A stretch of 64,000 nt of DNA, taken from positions 79,104,501 through 79,168,500 of the forward strand of contig JBAIAC010000004.1 in NCBI GenBank assembly GCA_037349315.1, written 5' to 3'. The notes under the pieces were generated by a model. It did no database searches, was not told where the DNA came from, and was given only the letters and a program-made list of their open reading frames with translations. Below, in pieces: positions 10,724 through 22,189 of the stretch; within the stretch, counting starts at the first letter, position 1, and every line of letters starts with the position of its first letter. The position numbers and the translations under genes are program-made. Origin of the DNA: Chelydra serpentina. Taxonomy: Eukaryota; Chordata; Testudines; Chelydridae.

Positions 10724-11748
10724 CAGTAACTCCTCACTTAAAGTCGTTCCGGTTAACGTTGTTACATTGCTGATCAATTAGAGAACATGCTTGTTTAAAG
10801 TTGCACAATGCTTCCTTATAATGTTGTGTGGCAGCCGCTTGCTTTGTCCACCGCTTGCAGGAAGAACAGCCCGTTGGAGCTAGCTGGTGGGGGCTTGGAA
10901 CCAGAGTGGACCAGCAGCATCCGAAATCAGCTCCCCGCTCCCTTAAGTTCCCTGTGTGGCAGCCGCTCAGCAGGCTATCAATTGTCGGGCAGTTCAGCTG
11001 TCTTCCCCCCCCACCCCCCGCCATGTGCTGCTCCTGTCCTCTGCCTTGGAGCTGCTACCGGGAGCCTCCTGCTTGCTGTGTGTGTGTGTGGGGGGGGGGG
11101 GGGGGGGGGGGGAGGAGGGGGGGAGAGAAGAAGGGGTGCTGTCAGGGTGTCCCCCTCCCCCCACCTGCACCCCATCTCCACAGAGCGAGGGGGAGGGGAC
11201 ACAACAGGGCTCAGGATGGAGGGAGATTGCTGGCAGCAGCTGCTGTTTCAACTTGCTGATCCACTTAAAAAGGCAATGTACTTAGTGTGGGGTTAGCATA
11301 CTCAGAGGGGCAATGTGCGTGGCTCTCTCACACACATGGTGTGTGTCTCTGTCTGCCATGCTGTCTCCCCTCCCTCCATTCATGCTGCCTTATAGAGTGT
11401 GAGGCTACATTAACAACAATGTGTTAACCCTTGAGGGCTCAGCCAAATGCTAGTTCATTATTTAACAGTAAGGCATTCCCTCAGAAATATCCCACCCTCT
11501 GACTTCACCACCTCAACCAAGCTTCACAATCATCATTGCTGTGTACAGTATTAACGTGCTTGTTTAAAACTTATACTGTCGGGGGGGGGGGGGGGGCGGC
11601 GCCTGACGGAAAAAAAATCCTTGGAATCTAACCCTCCCCCCCCCCATTTATATTAATTCTTAAGGGGAAACTGGATTCACTTAACTTCATTGCGTTTTAA
11701 GTAGCATTTTTCAGGAACATAACTACAACATTAACCGAGGAGTTGCTG
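10724..11748. mobile_element. Mariner/Tc1-type non-autonomous element with G runs
   Basis: This 1025-bp element is bounded by CAGTAACTCCTCACTTAA at the left and TTAACCGAGGAGTTGCTG at the right (inverse of CAGCAACTCCTCGGTTAA). TA dinucleotides lie directly outside at 10722-10723 and 11749-11750, the signature of Tc1/mariner insertion. It has no transposase frame. The open frames inside (10808-11296 and shadows) are products of GC-rich low complexity. It contains a (TG)n followed by a 23-G run at 11090-11112 and a 16-G run at 11581-11596. Confidence 0.8.
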
Positions 11749-12039
11749 TATACTGGCAAATCACTCCTAGGATGTAGATGTGGTCTAAATTACCTCTGAC
11801 TTTAATATGTGCTTCCACAATTCATACATACTCTTCTTACCCTCTTCCTCTCCTGCGCTGTCCCCCTCACCTAGCTTCCCTTCAAATTTTGTTTCCATTT
11901 AGCTTATCGTCTCATAAGCCCATCCAAAGAACCCTAAACTGTGAAACATAACATTTGCTGTCATCACACTGTTCACTTTGTTTGTGTGTTATATCTCTTC
12001 CCCAACGTTGTGTCTGTCTTGCCTATTTCAATAGTATGC

Positions 12040-12150
12040 TCTTCAGGGCAAGGACCATCTACTACTCTGTGTTTGTACAGGGCCTGGCACAATGGGACCT
12101 CATTCTTGGTTGGTCTTTCGGAACTACTGTAAAAGACATAATAATATGTA
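12040..12150 (+). repeat. Ancient LINE/SINE tail (L2/MIR-like)
   Basis: The phrase GCTCTTCAGGGCAAGGACCATCT...TTTGTACAGGGCCTGGCACAATGGGACC matches a very old amniote tail sequence that I know from LINE/SINE 3' ends. It is short and degraded, and the family assignment is from memory only. Confidence 0.35.
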
Positions 12151-12876
12151 GAAGTTTCTTTACTGAAGTTCTCAAGGGCATAAGGATTTCAGCACATATA
12201 TTTTTACCTTGTGGAACTCACAAGCTTGGCAGATTTTTTGGCACTGAAATCTTTATCCAGTCTTAATATGACTGGAAAACTACAATGCATGAAGGGAGTC
12301 TGCAATAACTTTCAAAAACATTTCATCTTTGGGCCCAGACAATGTATAGAAATTTTCAACCCAAAGAAAAAGCTACATACTTTGAATTGTATGATAGTTT
12401 TCATAAACTAAAGTTTTTGAAATACTTTGGGGACTGAAATTTTCCCTGGTTGCTATCTGCTAGAAGGCAGGCACTGTTTGTTCTTAAAAAGTCTGAGCAA
12501 AGTCCCTTCCTGCTATTTTTTTTTAGTAACTGGTAATAGAGGGAAGCACTTTTCCCCAGAGTAAAACACAGTAAGACAGAGCAAAACAACATTTAGACCT
12601 TCATGTGAACAGTTCTTTGAAGACTAAATGCTTTTAGCTTATTCTAGAGGAAACTAAAGTTGAAAACAGCTGACATTGATTTTGCATATGCGCAGGAGAC
12701 ATTTTCTAAAATGTTTAGCAGAGCTTAAGGAAGTCCTGCCCTATTTACGTCGCTCCTGAATATTCTCCCTGCCTCATCTAAGCAGGAAGAATATATCCAT
12801 TATATGTAATCCAATTCATAGATATGGAATGAAATTCAATAGTACAAATATGTCCTTTAACCTATTTACAACATAC

Positions 12877-12958
12877 CTGGAATTAACGTCTCCATGTCCC
12901 AGCTGCCCATGCTGCCCATATCCAAATGTGTAAACATCACCATTCTCCATCAAAACCA
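12877..12958 (-). CDS. MYCBP2: MYCBP2 exon 12 of window (RCC1 repeat)
   Basis: This 82-bp exon encodes VVLMENGDVYTFGYGQHGQL and GHGDVNSR, an exact RCC1 consensus with N-G-D-V-Y-T-F-G and G-Q-H-G-Q-L-G-H-G. Acceptor ttttatttttag|TG, donor TCC AG|gtatgt. The next exon supplies the last base of the Arg codon. Confidence 0.97.
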
Positions 12959-14086
12959 CTAAAAATAAAATGTTTTGTTTTCAGAATATTTTTTTCCTGA
13001 CAATTTGAAGGACCTCACACATCCCTGGTTTGATGTGTACTTTATAGTACTAAAAATATTTGTAGAAGGTAATAATTTTACCCTCTTTGACTTTAACTTA
13101 ACAAGTTCTTGATCCTGCAAAGACTTGCATACAATTAACTTTAATCCTGAGAGTAATCCCATTGAAGCCATTCCCTGATAAGAGAAAAGCTACTGAAATG
13201 TTTACCACTAATTACATTTTTCATCTGTTAATTTAAACAAACTGATTACAGAGCTATCCATGTCAAACATATTTTTGTTCAACAGTTTAATTACAAAAAT
13301 CATCAAATTTTCATTTGAACAAAACAAAAAGTAGCAATCAGAGCAAAATTAGAAAAAGTAACTGCTGGATTAAATTACCAGTTAACTGACTGCCATAAGC
13401 ATTTATTACATTTGTTTGCCTACTAAGAACCTGGGCAGACTGATTTTCATCTTTCTGGGGAAAAATATTATCCCATCATTAAAATCCACTTTTTCAAGGC
13501 CACTAATTTCCTATTCACCTCTGTATTTCCTAATATGTCTTGTTTCTGTGTGTTTAAGTTTCTTCAGAGAGTTCATTAGTACTGTAAAAAACATAATACA
13601 GTACCTGCCCAATCATTGTCAGCATGAAAACAATTTTCTTGAATAAAACAAGGGTATTTTTGCACAGTCGTTTTGCTTTTGTGATCATAACTGTACTTCA
13701 CATAATTTTTTTGCATGCTAGAGATAATATTGCCTGTGGTCAAATTCTAAATCTACTCTTTTTGGAATTGAGGGCCCATGGATGCATAGCAGAGGCAGTT
13801 CCACCACACAAGGGTTAAGAATTTATGCGAGTCACATGGGATACACAATTCTGAACTGTGCAGGGGATGGGTAACTGGCACAGTTCAGAGTGGAGACTGG
13901 CAGAAAGAGTGGAGTGGAGTAGCAGTAGAGGATGGTTTCTTAACCACTGTATGATTTCTTAACCCTCCTTCAGTGGTGAAGAGGACTGAAGTTGGCTGCA
14001 GATGTTAATCCAACCTAATCACTCCTTTGCACCCCCCCAGATATGGATAATCAAGATATCCAATAGAATGCTGAAGACTGGAATTA

Positions 14087-14412
14087 CAGTAGAATCTCAG
14101 AGTTATGAATACCAGAGTTACGAACTGATCAGTCAACCACCCACCTCATTTGGACAGAAGTACACAATCAGGCAGCAGCAGACACACAAAAAATACAATA
14201 CAGTACTGTATTAAATAAAAACTACTTAAAAAAAAAAAAGAGAGAAAGTGGCATTTTTCTTCTGCATAGTGAAGTTCCAAATCTGTATGAAGTCAATGTT
14301 GAGTTGTAAACTTTTGAAAAAACCACCATAACATTTTGTTCAGAGTTACGAACATTTAAGAGTTACGAACAACCTCCATTCCCGAGGTATTCATAACTCT
14401 GAGGTTCTACTG
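14087..14412. mobile_element. Mariner-type MITE with TA target duplication
   Basis: This 326-bp palindrome-ended element has left end CAGTAGAATCTCAGAGTTAT and right end TAACTCTGAGGTTCTACTG, inverse copies of each other. TA lies immediately outside at 14085-14086 and 14413-14414. An internal subrepeat AGAGTTACGAAC occurs near both ends. No coding capacity. It lies in the intron between exons 12 and 11, about 160 bp from exon 11. Confidence 0.9.
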
Positions 14413-14572
14413 TATCCAAAAAATATTAATGATTTGAGACTTACTTGGGTAAGGATTAACAACACCTTTCCTTAAAGAAGGTAGTTCATGGTAGTTATAC
14501 GAGTGGAAGGGTACATGATCACATAATTTTTTCAACAAGTGCACACATTAGATAAAAGCTGTAGCTTTGTAC

Positions 14573-14692
14573 CTGAATGGTGAAACCCACAACTGACTTG
14601 AACTGCTCGGAGTTCACAGTCAAAATGGACAGCCCCTGGAGGATAGGTTGTGATTTTGCTGGCATCCTTCTCACCCCTTTCTCCACTTCCAT
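14573..14692 (-). CDS. MYCBP2: MYCBP2 exon 11 of window (return to RCC1 blade)
   Basis: This 120-bp exon encodes (D)GSGERGEKDASKITTYPPG followed by AVHFDCELRAVQVSCGFHHS. The C-G-F-H-H-S pattern is the central strand of an RCC1 repeat, completed by VVLMENGDVYTFG in the next exon, so the blade is split by an intron. Acceptor gtttgtag|AT, donor TCA G|gtacaa. Confidence 0.96.
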
Positions 14693-14899
14693 CTACAAAC
14701 ATAATTCATAGTTATATTCCTATTCTTTTCGAGAAGCAAATTTAAGAATAATGAACAATGAGCAAGAGTGGGAAAAGAAAACATATTGAACAAGGGTAAC
14801 AGCAAGAACAACCTGCAGTACAGCAGATTAAAGAGGTCAAAATGCATATACTGGTAATAAAGCAGATTTTGAGATATAATACACTGAAATTTTATTTGC

Positions 14900-16500
14900 A
14901 AACAGAATCTGCTAATGGATATGGTTCTGAACTGGGAACAAAACTATTAACTAGTTAATAACTTCTGCAGAATGAACAAGTTAATTAAACTCAGCAAAAC
15001 AGGAACTAATATAATGTATGTGTGTTAAATACACAGACTTGTTGCATGAAAATTGTACTGCACCTCCACTTTAAGAAAACTACAACAGTTGCGCATATAG
15101 TGCTGTCAATTTACAAACAGATTAGCCATTCCCCTATCTGCTCCTTTTTATACAAACATGATGGCGTGTATGTGTGTGAGAGATTTTTTTACATGAGTTT
15201 GAGTTGGCCATGTTACTTCTGTTTTACAAAACCATAAATGCATTTCATCCCAAACAAGTGCTAGTAAACCCTTTGTCACAAAACCCATTGAAATTTGTTT
15301 AAGATACATTTTTCAGAATCTATTTTAGTGGGTTTTTTTAAAAAAATTAGCACTACTGCTTTCCATGTACAGACTTAGAGGTGACAAAACAAATAGAATA
15401 TCTTTGTAAACTTCTGGAAATTAACTAAAATACCTTTCCTATAAATTAGGGTGTCATTTTAGGATACTGTAAAACAGACTGGCAATGAAGTTATATTTGC
15501 ACATGGAAATGAGGGAAGGAGCTTGCATAATACATGCAGGAAGCTAGCAAAACAGAAGAACGGGCGGCAAGCTCCTTGTCATTAGACCAGTTGGTGAAGT
15601 GAAGAAAGCTGGTTGGGAAAGCTCCATGGAAAGAGCGTGAGTATAATTACTATCCTTTAATTTGCTAGTCCTGCCACTGTTGCTGGCCACAATGGCACCA
15701 GAGAATCCTGCTGCTGCTACTACTACTACAAAAGGTCAGTAAACACCTGTAGCCACAGTTTTGACAAGACGACCTTAAAAAGCCACAGAACTTTGTTTGA
15801 CAGGAACTAGTATTGAAAAGCAAAAGAAAATTCACAAAGTGAGCGAGGAAATTGCCTCATCCATTTTATGATTACAATGACCACTGCTTTATTACCAAAA
15901 GTTGATGGAAACCAAACTACTTGCAGCAAGCTTTGAAAGCATACGTGTCGCTACTTTTGACATAGGTCTTGTGTTATCTAAATGTAATTTTTTACTGAGT
16001 AATTAACATTTGTTAACCAGAAGTATCAAAAAAGGCTTACTTATAGATGGTAAACCTACAGAAAATCAAACAGAAGCCTTGAATTAATTAATCTGTAATA
16101 TAAACAATATTTTAGCAATTGCAACAGATAATTATGATCTTGTACAATGTGTAAGACAAGAAAATGAAATTACAATGCATATGCTAGACTTGAATTACCT
16201 GTCCCAATGAAAAAATTAGAAAGTTGTGTAAATTTCTTTAGTTTTATTTAAACAAATGAGAAAAGACACAGAAAAATAAAAAAAACATACTTTATCAAAG
16301 AGAAAAGAAAAAACCCAAAGATGATGTAGGGTGTCAAACATTCATACTTATAAATTAATTAAAGATATAAAATGTGTTTTCTTTCTCCTCAGGTTACAGA
16401 AGACTAAGAAAAGAGCAGAGTAATTTTTGTGCATTTCTCTGAAAACAAAGATTCAGTGGATTGAAGAAATGACTCAGAGGATGGGCATATGTCCCTCCTA
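14900..16500. other. Intron sequence without recognised feature
   Basis: Mostly single-copy-looking AT-rich intron between exons 11 and 10. A short (CTG/CTA)n trinucleotide run sits at 15709-15730. No element termini or exon-like frame with splice sites were found. Confidence 0.6.
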
Positions 16501-16522
16501 GTCAATAAGGAAGACCAAATAC

Positions 16523-16630
16523 CTTTGTGCTTGTCCCGCTTATGCTTTAGCTGTGCTGGATGGGGTCTGATTCTGGCTAGAGCCTGCTCTCGATGATTCA
16601 TAAAAATAGGACCAGGAAATACAAAGGGGC
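16523..16630 (-). CDS. MYCBP2: MYCBP2 exon 10 of window
   Basis: This 108-bp exon encodes (G)PFVFPGPIFMNHREQALAR followed by IRPHPAQLKHKRDKHK, a basic stretch before the chain returns to RCC1 blades. Acceptor tttctcctcag|GC, donor AAA G|gtattt. The donor is ordinary at +1 and +2 but weak further in. Confidence 0.96.
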
Positions 16631-16639
16631 CTGAGGAGA

Positions 16640-18077
16640 AACATTTTGCACATGCATAGGAAAGCTCACAAAATGGAAACAGTGTGTTCAAACAAAAAAT
16701 AATTCAAATTAAAAGCGTGAAAAAATGATTCTAATGCTACATTGCTCTTGCGCTTTACAAGGTCAAAAATAAGTTACTTTGATAATTCTTGAAGACAAGA
16801 CCAAAATATTATTCAAAGATGCAGTAATTTTGTCACATAAGATACAGATTTTTGCCTTGATTTATAAACATGGAACCTTACTAAAGTCCATGGGACTACA
16901 CGAGCTGTAAGCTGGAGAAGAATTTGGCCCTAAATAGTTAACATTCTGTCTTACAGCTAAAGAAATGTTATATACCATACATTGCAGGCTATTCTATTAT
17001 ACTGCAAAGTATTTATTTGGCACAAAATATTCAAATATCACATATCAACACTAAAATGGAGAAAATTATATGGTTGGTCACATTTCCTAAATTTGAAATT
17101 CAGAAATAATGTCCATAAAATTATCAACTACCTAGAGACATTCTTTGTGGGGAAGCTGTTATATAAAACTATGCACTTTGGTGGTTTATTATATTGACAT
17201 ATTTACAATGGAATGCTTCAAACCTAACAAATTATTTTATGAATGTTTCTTGTAAAGGACACAATTTGGAGAACATATTTACACTTGAATATATTACTTG
17301 TATTATTTATTTTAAAGATCCCAGGATTACAATTTTTGTCAAGATACTCTCTCCAAAAACGTGATAAGATATATTAAAATGCCTTGTAGCTACATTACGT
17401 AAAAGTTTAAAAATAATTCTGTATGAAACTTTTTTGCTTATATATCCCGTGTTTTATTTTTCACTATGTATTCTTTGTAAGCAGAGACATTCAAATGTAG
17501 GGTCTCATCCTTCTCCCACAGAAGTCAATGAGTTTTATCATTGACCTCAAAAGAGAAGTCAGACTCTGTGTTTACAGTCCACTGCCCATATCCCTTCCCT
17601 TCTTTGAGCTTCTTGAACGGAGCATAATCTCATTGACCTGAATACTATTTAATTCGCACTTTCATGTACAAATATTCGTAAGTTCCATTTTGTATATCTG
17701 AATTCTCTTTCCTCCACTCAACTAAACCAGCCCTCATCAAGCATACTAATCAACTCTTCCTCACAATCTCCAGGCTTCTATTACAGCAGAGCCCCCCACA
17801 ATCTGTCTTATCTGTATCAAGGTCATTTGCACTTTTTTGCATCAGTTCTCTCCTCAGATTTCAGAACCCCATAACGCTTGACTCTCCTGCTATTTCTCCC
17901 AACCTCTTCCTTTTGTCACTCTTCGGTAGTTTTTCATGATCATCATAATCCATTCATCTCACTATGTTGGTGTAGCAGAGAGGTTTGCCTCTTCTTCTAT
18001 CGCAAGAATACCCATTGTCATAGCTTTAACTAACATCTCTACCCCAGTGACTCAGATATTTCTCTACTGTACCACTC
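16640..18077. other. Intron sequence without recognised feature
   Basis: AT-rich DNA upstream (gene sense) of exon 10. No transposon ends or coding motifs are visible. The pyrimidine-rich stretch from 17700 to 18060 is not a clear repeat. Confidence 0.6.
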
Positions 18078-18085
18078 CTTTTCTG

Positions 18086-18353
18086 CAGTAGCAATGCCAG
18101 CTTCTTTGCCGCCCTAGGCAGCGCCTCTGCGCTGTCCCTCCCATTCTCTTCCTCTGGGAGAAGCTATTGCTGAAATGCCACCGGGGACCTCGGCGGCAGA
18201 AGAAGCTGCCGCCGGGGACCTTGGCGGCATTTCGGCGGCAGCTTCTCCCAGAGGAAGAAAAACCGTCGCCGCCGAGGGACATCAAATGCCACCCCCTGAA
18301 TCCTGGCGCCCTAGGCGACCGCCTAGGGTCGCCTAGTGTTCGCGCCGGCCCTG
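18086..18353. mobile_element. hAT-type MITE, GC rich
   Basis: This 268-bp element begins CAGTAGCAATGCC and ends GCGCCGGCCCTG (CAG...CTG ends typical of hAT). The flanking duplication is CTTTTCTG at 18078-18085 against CCTTTCTG at 18354-18361, 7 of 8 identical. The interior is a GC-rich foldback built from GCCGCC/GGCGGC and CTTCTCCCAGAGGAAGA arms. Open frames across it are not genes. The terminal GCCGCCCTAGGC...GCCTAGGGTCGCC is a common reptile hAT MITE theme. Confidence 0.7.
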
Positions 18354-19342
18354 CCTTTCTGTTCAGTCTCCTATTGCCCATATCCTGGATGTCTTGCCAT
18401 ATGCTCAAATTCAACATAAAACTTAACACTTCTTTATCCCCAAATCTCTTTTGCATCTAAAATTCTCCCTGTCCGGACTCTCACTTCTGATAATATTTTT
18501 CACTCTTCTCCCTTTCATCTCATACAGCTTCTGTCATTACATCAGGTTTTATCTTCACTACATCATCACAAATCTAACAGACCAGAGAAACCAGGAAAGA
18601 GGAAACTGGAAAAAGGAACATGCGGGGAGGAGGGTGGGCAAATTGGGTCTAGCGGGGCAAAGAGACTAGAAGAGGGGGAGGGGGGAGGAGGAGGAGGAGG
18701 ATGGAGAGAAAGAAGGATTGGCTGAAGAGCCAGGAGGGGAGAACTGGGAGTTGCAGGACAAAGGAATTGGGGAGAAGGAAAGAACTGGGAAACGGAGTCC
18801 AAGAGCTAAGTGACTGAGATTAGCTGGGCAAGATGATCAGGAGTGTGAAGAGAAACCTGAGAAATGGAGACTGGGACTTGTTTGGTGAAGAAAACGTGAT
18901 TGGGACAAGAAGTTGGGTGTCAAAGAGACAGGCCTGGGACAGCCCAAAGGAAATGGGGGCAGAAGGGAAGGGGCAGAAAGGTCTGTGAGTAATAGAGCAC
19001 ACTTCCACCCACAGCCTAGAATGAATCAAGATTACAGAGTCTTATCATTCCTGCGCTGTCAGCAAATGTGTGTGAAATTCACTCACAAAATGTGTCTCAT
19101 CCCCAGCTAGCGCTGGTGCACACAAGGATGACAACCTACTACTGCTATCAGTTACTCCCTTAGCTCAAGTGGCAGAGACTTGTACAGGACATTTTAAGGT
19201 TCAATCCTGCTGATGAATCATGTCAATATGATGGAATTTCTGGGTTTTTTTTTTCCAGTTTCCTTTTTCAAAAACCGCTGAAATGACACACACTAAAATT
19301 ATTAGAAGAACATTAGGATTGAAAAGTCAAGCACTCAAAAGT

Positions 19343-19480
19343 TAGGAAATGTCAGAATTAAGGTTGCCTGGGCAACTTTAATTTGGATCCTTTAATTTGT
19401 GCATATGCATTATGGTATAGTCTTTAATTACATGGTTATCAGTTCCTCCACAGGACCGCTGCCTCATTCTCTGCACAAGT
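19343..19480 (+). repeat. Unnamed dispersed repeat, copy 1
   Basis: It contains the short palindrome AAGGTTGCCTGGGCAACTTT followed by GCATATGCATTATGGTATAGTC. The same sequence in reverse orientation lies at about 20740-20860, and a diverged forward copy at 38262-38400. I cannot name the family. Confidence 0.6.
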
Positions 19481-19659
19481 TGGACCTGCTCCGAGATGAA
19501 TCACGGTTGTGTAGAAGGACATTTATCTGGAGGGCCCCTGCCTCCTCTTTTGCAAAACTATGTAGCAGATGAGCCAGTATGTTACAGGAAAAGAAAGAAG
19601 GATCTCGTGATTAAGGGCTCATATACTACACATATGGAGATCTGGATTCCACCCCTGCC

Positions 19660-20575
19660 TCTGCCAAAGAGTTCCTGGCATAGAAAGTGCACTCAAAGTT
19701 TGTGGATGATACCAAATTGACAGGAGTTGCAAGTGCTTTGGAGGAGAGGATAATAATTCAAAATGATCTGGACAAACTGGAGAAATGGTCTGAAGTAAAT
19801 AGGATGAAATTCAATAAGGACAAATGCAAAGTACTCCATTTCGGAAGGAGTGGCACACATACAATGACCACATACGAAATGGGAAATGACTGCCTAGGAA
19901 GGAGTACTGCAGAAAGGGATCAGGGGGTCATAGTGGATCACAGGCTAAATATGAGTCAACAGCGTAACACTGTTGCAAAAAAACCAACCAAACAAACATG
20001 ATTCTGGATGTATTAGCAGGAGTGTAATTCTTCCACTCTTCTCTGCATTGATTAGGCCTCAACTGGAGTATTATGTCCAGTTCTGGGCACATTTCAGGAA
20101 AGAGGTGGAGAAATTGGAGAAAGTCCAGAGAAGAGCAACAAAAATGATTAAAGGTCTAGAATACATGACCTATGAGGGAAGACTGGAAAAACTGGTTTGC
20201 TTAGTCTGAAGAAGAGAAGACAGAGGGGACATGATAACAGTTTTCAAGTACATAAAAGGTTGTTACGAGGAAGAGGGAGAAAAATTGTTCTTGTTATAAC
20301 CTCTGAGGATAAAACAAGAAGCAATGGGCTTAAATTGCAGCAAGCATGGGTTAGGTTGGACATTAGAAAAAGCTTCCTGCCAAGGTGGTTAATCACTGGA
20401 ATAAATTACCCAAGGAGGTTGTGGAATCTCCATTATTGAAGGTTTTTAAGAGCAGGTTAGACAATAACCTTTCAGGGATGGTCTAGATAATACTTAGTCC
20501 TGCCATGAGTACAGGGGCTTGGACTAGATGAACTCTCGAGGTCCCTTCCAGTCCTACAAATTTATGATTGTATAA
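19660..20575 (+). pseudogene. CR1 LINE fragment, RT C-terminal half (broken)
   Basis: This is a decayed CR1 copy. FVDDTKLTGVASALEE at 19698 carries the catalytic box with Ala changed to Val. It is followed by WSEVNRMKFNKDKCKVLHFG, STAERDQGVIVDHRLNMS and, after a frameshift near 19980, QLEYYVQFWA and RRATKMIKGLEYMTYEGRL. At least two further frameshifts precede the 3' end. The conserved CR1 3' region (GGCTTGGACTAGATGA) is at 20518. It is much older than the copy at 7659 and is also antisense to MYCBP2. Confidence 0.88.
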
Positions 20576-20739
20576 TCATTATGTATTCCTAGCATGGTTT
20601 GAATAGTGTGGAGTAATAAGACTTGTGGCCACACATTGACCAACGAAGATAAAATAAAATATCAAATAGCTGCTCATTGAGTGAGCACTGGTCATTCAGT
20701 TCACTGTATGAAGTGGTCCTGTAGAAAGATATGTAGTAT

Positions 20740-20860
20740 GATTTTGTAGTACTGTATGTAATCACGTAACTGAAGACTATACCATAATGCATACACACAA
20801 GGGGTCCAAATTAAGATTGCCCAAGCAACCTTAATTCTGGCATTTCCTAATTTAATCATG
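20740..20860 (-). repeat. Unnamed dispersed repeat, copy 2 (inverted)
   Basis: Read on the minus strand it gives AGAATTAAGGTTGCTTGGGC, then a TATGCATTATGGTATAGTC block, matching the copy at 19343-19480. The two copies are inverted around the CR1 fragment. Confidence 0.6.
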
Positions 20861-20879
20861 CCCTCAAGACATTCTTTTA

Positions 20880-21960
20880 ATATAATTTTGTACATGCAAT
20901 ATATACATATACAAGTACACACAGTTTGTAATATACATTAAAACATGTCAGACACTACCCTCATTGGGGATGGAGTCTATGGCAAATCTGAAGTTTTAAA
21001 ATGTAATTGAATTATCTAAAAGTTGGGGTTTTATTTTCACATTTGAAAATTCTAATTTCAGATCATTCAAGTGGAATTTCATCTAACTTTAAAATTTGCT
21101 TTCGGCTCAATGGCATGCATGTGCAATTTCAACAGATAAACGTCTTGTAAAGTTGAAGAATCTATAAGCAGGAGCATGCAAAACCTCCAAAACCACAAGA
21201 GTATCTATACTGCTATGATATATATTAAAGAGTAGATTCCAGTGTTTCAGAGTTTTCATAAGATATCACCATATATTAACATTTGTTTGTTTTATACTGG
21301 TTAGTATGTGAGAGTTTGAATTCACATGGACTAGGTAAAGGGATTGAAATGTCAAGGAAATATATTTGCTTTAAGTAAACATGACAGTGAAGAACCAAAG
21401 AACTCAGCTTTTTCTTGATCTATCAAAAGTAAATTACGTAAAAGTTAGGTGGGTTTGGTTTGTAAATAAAAGATCCTTCACAAACTATGAAAAAAAGTGC
21501 AATACTAGATACTAGAAATGCATAATATACTATGAAAAAAGTACATAGTAGATTCTGGAAGCACCAAGATAATGCATTTAATGTATATAACTATAAAGTT
21601 AACTTAATCAGATGTTTAATGAAAAAGTAACACTTTGAAGGACTTATTCTGCTGGAAATCAAGATGGTTATACAGTGACATGTAATAAGCAGTTCTATTG
21701 GTAACTTTATCTCAAGTAAAGGTCAACAAAGTGACATCTTGGATAAATGTTAAATGGATTTAAATATTTAACCTGTTATAATCCAACTGCAATTACCATG
21801 TGATTTTTTTCTTCAAAAATATGCATTTTTATTGTGCTAGTACTACCATTTAAAAAGCTGTGAAGTATTAGCCATATTAAAAATAGTTTTTAAATGTTCA
21901 TCAGTAAGTGGTTAAGAACGTTACTTGATTACATATTAGCAAACCATTAGCCATCCATTG
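20880..21960. other. Intron sequence without recognised feature
   Basis: AT-rich DNA. A local near-duplication around ACTATGAAAAAA-GT-CA-TA at 21486-21550 is the only small-scale structure noticed. Confidence 0.55.
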
Positions 21961-21970
21961 TTGTATGCAG

Positions 21971-22184
21971 TGTTGTAGCTGTGCTGGTCTCAGGATATTA
22001 CAGAGACAAGGCAGGTGAGGTTGTGGCTTTTCTTGTACCAACTTCTGATGGTGTAAGAAACAAGTTTACACAGAGCTCTTCTTCAGGACCTGGAGAAGAA
22101 CTCTATGTAATCTTGAAAGCTTGACTCTTACACCAGCAGAAGCTAGTCCTATAAAAGATATTACTTCATCTACCCTGTCTCTCT
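21971..22184. repeat. Head-to-head inverted terminal repeat pair (Penelope-like?)
   Basis: The left half (21971-22087) reads in reverse TCCTGAAGAAGAGCTCTGTG...ACCAGCAGAAGTTGG-type sequence. The right half (22088-22184) reads the same block forward: GAAGAACTCTATGTAATC, TTGAAAGCTTGACTCTTAC, AGCAGAAGCTAGTCCTATAA, AAGATATTACTTCATCTACC. They meet almost directly at GGACCTGGAG. Inverted terminal repeats joined in this way are known for Penelope-like elements. The class assignment is from memory. Confidence 0.55.
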
Positions 22185-22189
22185 AATTA

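Noticed and set aside
10808..11296. Overlapping plus-strand frames of 109-162 codons and minus-strand proline-rich frames
   Set aside because: They lie wholly inside a mariner-type element and are produced by G runs and GC-rich repeats; no domain, splice or codon evidence.
18064..18460. 130- and 97-codon frames around the GC-rich block
   Set aside because: Shadow of a hAT MITE foldback with a near-perfect 8-bp target duplication.
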